Assembly: GCA_900551195.1 (NCBI GenBank)
Contig: URVD01000091.1
Span: 1-7,246 of the forward strand
Reading direction: 5' to 3'
Source of the DNA: an uncultured Collinsella sp.
GTDB lineage: Bacteria; Actinomycetota; Coriobacteriia; Coriobacteriales; Coriobacteriaceae
Length of the DNA: 7,246 nucleotides
Each line of letters starts with the position of its first letter. Positions within the stretch are counted from its first letter, which is position 1. The notes under the pieces were generated by a model, which saw only the letters and a program-made list of their open reading frames with translations, ran no database searches and was not told the origin of the DNA. The position numbers and the translations under genes were made by a program. Positions 4,622 through 7,246 of this stretch are shown here, piece by piece.

Positions 4622-5528
4622 CGCCGGCCTCCTTGACGTCGTCGGCGTTTGAGCCCGCAGCCGCGCGCTTTGCCTTGCGCTCGGCGTTAAGCTCGGCATC
4701 GCTCTCGCGCACCAGCTTAATGATCGCCGCGCATGCCTCCTCGCCCACCAGGTCGCGGGCACGGACCGTCAGACGCGTAGCCTCCTGCTTGTCGCCGTCG
4801 CTTGCAGCATCGGTCGCACACATGATCAGGCAGATGGCGATCTCGGCCGAAGGCGAGGTCGGCACGCCCTGCAGGGCGAGCTCACCCATCACGTGGTCGT
4901 CGCTCTCATCAGCGGCATCCGGATAGGTGGTATGGATCTTGTTGAGCAGGCGCGTCGTATGCGCATCATTGGGCGCCAGGCGCAGCGCCAGACGCGCGCA
5001 GCCCACGGCTGCCGAAATGTTCTCGGTCTCGGGCTCCAAGAAGTACTGACCCAAGTTGGTGTAGGCACGTGCGGCGCACTTACCGTCGCTCGCGCGCTCC
5101 AGCACCGAGAACGAGAGCGATGCCCACTCCTGCTTGTCCTCGAGTGCGCGGAACAGCTCGGCCAGGTCCAAGCGATAGTTACAGTTCATGGGATCCCAAC
5201 GTACGGCCTGCATCAGGGCATTCCGAGCACTCACATAATCCTGCTGGCGGATGTAGGCAAACGCCATGTCGGAGTACAGGCGGTCAAAGGGAACCTCGAC
5301 CTGCACCAGCTCGCGCGGATCCTTCTCCACGCGGCGATAGGCCAGGCGCTCAAACTTGCTGTCGAAGCTAAAGTACTGGCGCTTCTCCTCCGTCTTGCAC
5401 TCAGCGTCGATATACTCCTCGGCGAGCTCCACCAGACGCTCAAGCAGCGGCGTCGCCGTAGCCAGGTCGCCCTGCGCCAGATAGTTCTCGGCATACGTGA
5501 TGTCTTCCAAGCTGATAGGCAGGTCCAT
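4611..5528 (-). CDS. TPR-like helical-repeat protein, function unknown
   Basis: A 305-residue acidic, alpha-helical cytoplasmic protein with no signal peptide or membrane segment. The segment around residues 86-125 (SDMAFAYIRQQDYVSARNAL, then AVRWDPMNCNYRLDLAELFRAL) has the alternating pattern of tetratricopeptide repeats; further helical pairs follow (TNLGQYF near 157, CARLALRLAPNDA near 176). TPR units bind other proteins, so a scaffold or adaptor role is plausible, but I recognise no specific family. The C-terminus (about 275-305) is charged and rich in Ala, Lys and Glu, probably disordered or coiled. The start at 5528 has GAGGAG 5 bases upstream. It overlaps the start of smpB by 11 bases, suggesting an operon. 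No good promoter was found in the 59 bases up to the tRNA terminator; TTGACC near 5571-5576 could be a -35 box but lacks a matching -10. Confidence 0.85.
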   Translation of the reverse strand: MDLPISLEDITYAENYLAQGDLATATPLLERLVELAEEYIDAECKTEEKRQYFSFDSKFERLAYRRVEKDPRELVQVEVPFDRLYSDMAFAYIRQQDYVSARNALMQAVRWDPMNCNYRLDLAELFRALEDKQEWASLSFSVLERASDGKCAARAYTNLGQYFLEPETENISAAVGCARLALRLAPNDAHTTRLLNKIHTTYPDAADESDDHVMGELALQGVPTSPSAEIAICLIMCATDAASDGDKQEATRLTVRARDLVGEEACAAIIKLVRESDAELNAERKAKRAAAGSNADDVKEAGDAQ

Positions 5529-5587
5529 GACAACTCCTCGGTCCGGGCGGCAGACTCAACGCGCGCCTTAAATATCGGTCAATACAC

Positions 5588-5615
5588 AAAACCCGGGTCT
5601 CTTACGAGGCCCGGG
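5588..5615 (-). terminator. Intrinsic terminator after the tRNA pair
   Basis: On the minus strand CCCGGG (5610-5615) pairs with CCCGGG (5592-5597), with an inner CTC/GAG pairing closing a GTAA tetraloop. The stem is followed by TTTTG (5587-5591). It lies 11 bases after the CCA end of tRNA-Glu and separates the tRNA transcript from the TPR gene. Confidence 0.72.
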
Positions 5616-5625
5616 CGTTCAATTT

Positions 5626-5702
5626 TGGTAGCCCGTACCAGATTCGAACTGGTGATCTCCGCCTTGAGAGGGCGGCGTCCTAAACCGCTAGACGAACGGG
5701 CC
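5626..5702 (-). tRNA. tRNA-Glu (anticodon CTC)
   Basis: A complete cloverleaf on the minus strand. The acceptor arm GGCCCGT pairs with ACGGGCT (first pair G-U), the discriminator is A and CCA is encoded. The D arm holds the GTCTAGCGGTTTAGGAC segment typical of tRNA-Glu. The anticodon stem CCGCC/GGCGG encloses CTCTCAA with anticodon CTC at 5668-5666, and the T arm carries GTTCGAATC. Length is 77 bases, including one extra T in the D loop. It follows tRNA-Gln by 17 bases in the same transcript. Confidence 0.95.
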
Positions 5703-5719
5703 ATATGTAGCAAATGCAA

Positions 5720-5793
5720 TGGCTGGGATGGAGGGAGTCGAACCCCCATTGACGGAACCAGAATCCGCTGTCCTGCCATTAGACGACATCCCA
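5720..5793 (-). tRNA. tRNA-Gln (anticodon CTG)
   Basis: A complete 74-base cloverleaf on the minus strand. The acceptor arm TGGGATG pairs with CATCCCA, the discriminator is G and CCA is encoded. The anticodon loop TTCTGGT carries CTG at 5761-5759, and the T arm holds GGGGGTTCGACTCCCTC. It is the first gene of a two-tRNA transcript with tRNA-Glu. Confidence 0.95.
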
Positions 5794-5837
5794 ATGACTG
5801 CATCGCTGCGCTCGGCTGTGCCTTTGCGCAAGAAAGA

Positions 5838-5866
5838 AATATACGGGAAGTCCGGCCGTGACGCAA
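5838..5866 (-). promoter_or_regulatory. Promoter of the tRNA-Gln/tRNA-Glu transcript
   Basis: On the minus strand TTGCGT (plus 5861-5866) and TATATT (plus 5838-5843) are separated by exactly 17 bases, a good housekeeping-type promoter. Transcription would start near 5831, leaving a leader of about 37 bases before tRNA-Gln. Confidence 0.72.
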
Positions 5867-5980
5867 GCCCCAATTTTGACTTTTTTGAAATTCAGTCAAA
5901 TACGGCCGACACGTGAAGGACCTGTGAAGTCGACCGCTGCACACGAAGGGCAAAACGCCGCGAGCGGTAGCCGTCAACCG

Positions 5981-6009
5981 TTGGCAGATTCTACCGCGAA
6001 AACGATAGC
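5981..6009 (+). promoter_or_regulatory. Possible promoter for the small unknown gene at 6060
   Basis: TTGGCA (5981-5986) and GATAGC (6004-6009) are separated by 17 bases. The -35 is good but the -10 matches only half of the consensus. The -35 box falls in the loop of an inverted repeat, GCGGTAG (5964-5970) with CTACCGC (5991-5997), which could be an operator or chance. Confidence 0.35.
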
Positions 6010-6059
6010 ACCAGGCAACACAATCGAAGTATCAATGATCACGTAGATATCGAGGCGCC

Positions 6060-6470
6060 ATGGACGAAGAGCTTGATTACCTATGGGAGACCCTGGGCCT
6101 CGAGATCACTGCTGACCTTTGGCCCGAACGGGACAAAATCCATCCCACCCTGCGCCCCGCCATCACGGTGATGCAGGCAAACTACCGCCGTGCATCCTTT
6201 TTGATCATGCGGATGTCATGGCACGCGGGACTCCCCGACCTTAAGCGAATCCAGGCAAGCCTCGTCGAGCTGTCCGGTATGCCGACTGTCATATCCGAGG
6301 CGCACCTGGAGCAGCGCCAACGCGAGCGACTGCAACAGCAGCGGATTCCCTTTATCTGCCCCGGCGTTCAGGCATATCTGCCCTTTATGGACGAGGAGTA
6401 CTGGAGCGGCAAGCCCAACAAGCACGTAAAGGTCTACGGTCCGCACGAATGGGCACAGCTCAAGGATTGA
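6060..6470 (+). CDS. Small protein of unknown function, possibly related to MarR-like regulators lacking the winged helix
   Basis: A 136-residue soluble protein on the plus strand with GAGG at 6052-6055, 4 bases before the ATG. The segment RIPFICPGVQAYLPFM (about residues 95-110) recalls the conserved IPF-VPG-Q-YLPF stretch of a group of MarR-like proteins in which a winged-helix domain normally follows. Here the chain ends 26 residues later (VYGPHEWAQLKD), so no winged helix is present. The earlier part (about 30-90) is helical and charged. It could be a free-standing version of that N-terminal domain or a shortened gene. The frame after the stop does not look coding, so a simple nonsense mutation is not obvious. 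It is convergent with the ArsC-like gene, 72 bases away. The gene itself is likely real; its function is a tentative resemblance only. Confidence 0.7.
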   Translation: MDEELDYLWETLGLEITADLWPERDKIHPTLRPAITVMQANYRRASFLIMRMSWHAGLPDLKRIQASLVELSGMPTVISEAHLEQRQRERLQQQRIPFICPGVQAYLPFMDEEYWSGKPNKHVKVYGPHEWAQLKD

Positions 6471-6491
6471 GCCGAGCGAGCCCTCCGATGG

Positions 6492-6533
6492 AAAACACGT
6501 CCCACCCTGAGCACTCAAAACGGGTCGCACTTT
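6492..6533. terminator. Possible weak bidirectional terminator between convergent genes
   Basis: GTCCCACCC (6499-6507) can pair with GGGTCGCAC (6522-6530) at 7 of 9 positions. TTT follows on the plus strand, and TTTT (plus 6492-6495) follows a few bases later on the minus strand. Its position between the 6060 gene and the ArsC-like gene fits, but the stem has two mismatches and the T-runs are short. Confidence 0.3.
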
Positions 6534-6542
6534 CCGCAGCCG

Positions 6543-6902
6543 CTACAGCAACGCCTCGACCCAAGCCGATTCCCTAAAGCCGGGAATCGCAAAGTCGTCG
6601 CCCACCAACAGCGGACGCTTAACCAGCATGCCGTCGGTCGCCAGCAGCTCGTAGCACTCCCGATCCGTCATGCCCGCATCTAGACGCGCCTTCAGGCCCA
6701 GCTCTCGATATTTCATGCCCGACGAATTAAAGAAGCGCCGCACCGGCAGTCCCGAACGAGCAATCCAGGTCGCAAGCTCATCAGCCGTGGGATTGTCCAA
6801 AACGATATCGCGGTCGATATACTCTACCCCGTGTTCGTCCAGCCATGCCTTGGCCTTCTTACAGGTCGAGCACTTGGGATATTCAACAAACAGTACGGTC
6901 AT
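6543..6902 (-). CDS. ArsC/Spx-family thioredoxin-fold protein
   Basis: A 119-residue protein of the arsenate reductase-like (ArsC/Spx/YffB) family with a thioredoxin-like fold, acting in the cytoplasm. The redox motif CSTCKKA near the N-terminus gives Cys11 and Cys14 (CxxC). LPVRRFFNSSGMKYRELGLK (about residues 52-71) and the DGMLVKRPLLVGDD segment with its conserved Arg-Pro (about 90-103) are characteristic of the family. CxxC members include both glutathione- or thioredoxin-linked reductases and Spx-type regulators of RNA polymerase. Sequence alone does not separate them, and no arsenic-resistance gene is adjacent. The start at 6902 has GGAGGA about 5 bases upstream; an in-frame ATG at 6941 lacks one. 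It lies 92 bases after the MupG-like gene on the same strand. Confidence 0.88.
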   Translation of the reverse strand: MTVLFVEYPKCSTCKKAKAWLDEHGVEYIDRDIVLDNPTADELATWIARSGLPVRRFFNSSGMKYRELGLKARLDAGMTDRECYELLATDGMLVKRPLLVGDDFAIPGFRESAWVEALL

Positions 6903-6972
6903 GGGAATCCTCCGAATATAGATCGGCCAACGCAGGCACACGCCACACGAGGCGCCTTCGTATGATGGGCCA

Positions 6973-7000
6973 ATTGTAGCCCACGGGTCACACGCTAAAC
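6973..7000 (-). promoter_or_regulatory. Possible promoter of the ArsC/Spx-like gene
   Basis: On the minus strand TACAAT (plus 6973-6978) matches the -10 consensus at 5 of 6 positions. The hexamer 16 bases upstream, GTTTAG (plus 6995-7000), is a poor -35 and overlaps the end of the MupG-like gene. Read-through from that gene is the alternative. Confidence 0.3.
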
Positions 7001-7246
7001 GAACCGTACCCCGAATCCGCGTTTGATGAACGGCAGCAGCTCCATTGCCTCGGGCGTGATATGGCCCGCAACGTTCATGCGCTCGTCACCGGGAAGATCG
7101 ACCCGCGCAATCTCAAGCTCGCCTTCGTAGCGCCCATAGCCGCTATTGCTCACAGCGATCGACCCCGTCTTTCGTGACAGGCCGGCACCGGCATCCATCG
7201 GCACGGAATCCGGCTTAAGCGTCGTGCGCGACTCTTGAGACCTAAA
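6995..7246 (-). CDS. mupG: MupG-family (DUF871) 6-phospho-N-acetylmuramidase, C-terminal part (runs off right edge)
   Basis: The last 83 codons of a longer minus-strand gene, open to the window edge. The sequence GSIAVSNSGYGRYEGELEIA, then DLPGDERMNVAGHI and a final GFGVRFV, matches the C-terminal domain of MupG/DUF871 proteins, where a YGRY-GELQIA block precedes an L-DERVNVVG strand. In Bacillus MupG splits MurNAc-6-phosphate-GlcNAc during cell-wall recycling; the catalytic N-terminal barrel lies outside the window. A GTG at 7204 could be read as a start, but upstream codons stay open and in character (SRTTLKPDSV), so this is the middle of the gene. Family assignment is good from the C-terminal pattern; the substrate is taken from the family. 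Confidence 0.72.
   Translation of the reverse strand, partial: FRSQESRTTLKPDSVPMDAGAGLSRKTGSIAVSNSGYGRYEGELEIARVDLPGDERMNVAGHITPEAMELLPFIKRGFGVRFV

Noticed and set aside
4622..4762. N-terminal extension of SmpB
   Set aside because: This segment is the out-of-frame end of the TPR gene; SmpB proteins begin near the ATG at 4621, which has AAGGAGG upstream.
6966..6983. TGGGC/GCCCA hairpin as a terminator for the MupG-like gene
   Set aside because: The stem is only 5 bp and no T-run follows on the minus strand; it also overlaps a candidate -10 box.

Overview
The window looks like chromosomal DNA from a GC-rich anaerobic or microaerobic bacterium, most likely a coriobacterium of the Collinsella type. 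This is inferred from strong G/C preference at third codon positions, AGGAGG-type ribosome binding sites, the pairing of a small flavin reductase with a short rubredoxin, and the overall protein character. No 16S rRNA or other species marker is present, so the genus is not proven. Nearly all genes are housekeeping or redox genes on the minus strand. Only the metal transporter and one small unknown protein lie on the plus strand.

Layout: (1) 1-1028, minus: N-terminal 342 codons of the glutamate synthase large subunit, cut by the left edge. (2) 1029-1549: a long gene-free stretch with what looks like the orphaned 3' end of a vanished gene, then three copies of a rigid 80-bp palindromic repeat, then a possible promoter. 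(3) 1550-2806, plus: an Nramp-family Mn/Fe transporter. (4) 2807-3207: two more copies of the 80-bp repeat, then a tandem duplication of a terminator-bearing unit. (5) 3208-3944, minus: a flavin reductase-like flavoprotein followed by a 47-residue rubredoxin. Together they are the two halves of what is one fused protein (Hrb) in Moorella. (6) 3999-4138: the terminator of the smpB transcript and a second, unrelated long hairpin. (7) 4151-5528, minus: a TPR protein gene and smpB, overlapping by 11 bases. (8) 5588-5866, minus: a promoter, tRNA-Gln(CTG), tRNA-Glu(CTC) and a terminator. (9) 6060-6470, plus: a small unknown protein. (10) 6543-6902, minus: an ArsC/Spx-like thioredoxin-fold protein. 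(11) 6995-7246, minus: the C-terminal end of a MupG-family (DUF871) muropeptide-recycling enzyme, cut by the right edge.

Functional themes are nitrogen assimilation (GltB), metal uptake (Nramp), electron transfer to oxygen- or NO-detoxifying partners (flavoprotein plus rubredoxin), rescue of stalled ribosomes (SmpB), tRNA supply, thiol redox chemistry and cell-wall recycling. The most unexplained structure is the 80-bp repeat. All five copies keep exact 32-, 48- and 80-base spacings, the loops and linkers are conserved as well as the arms, and the arrays sit on both sides of the Nramp gene.
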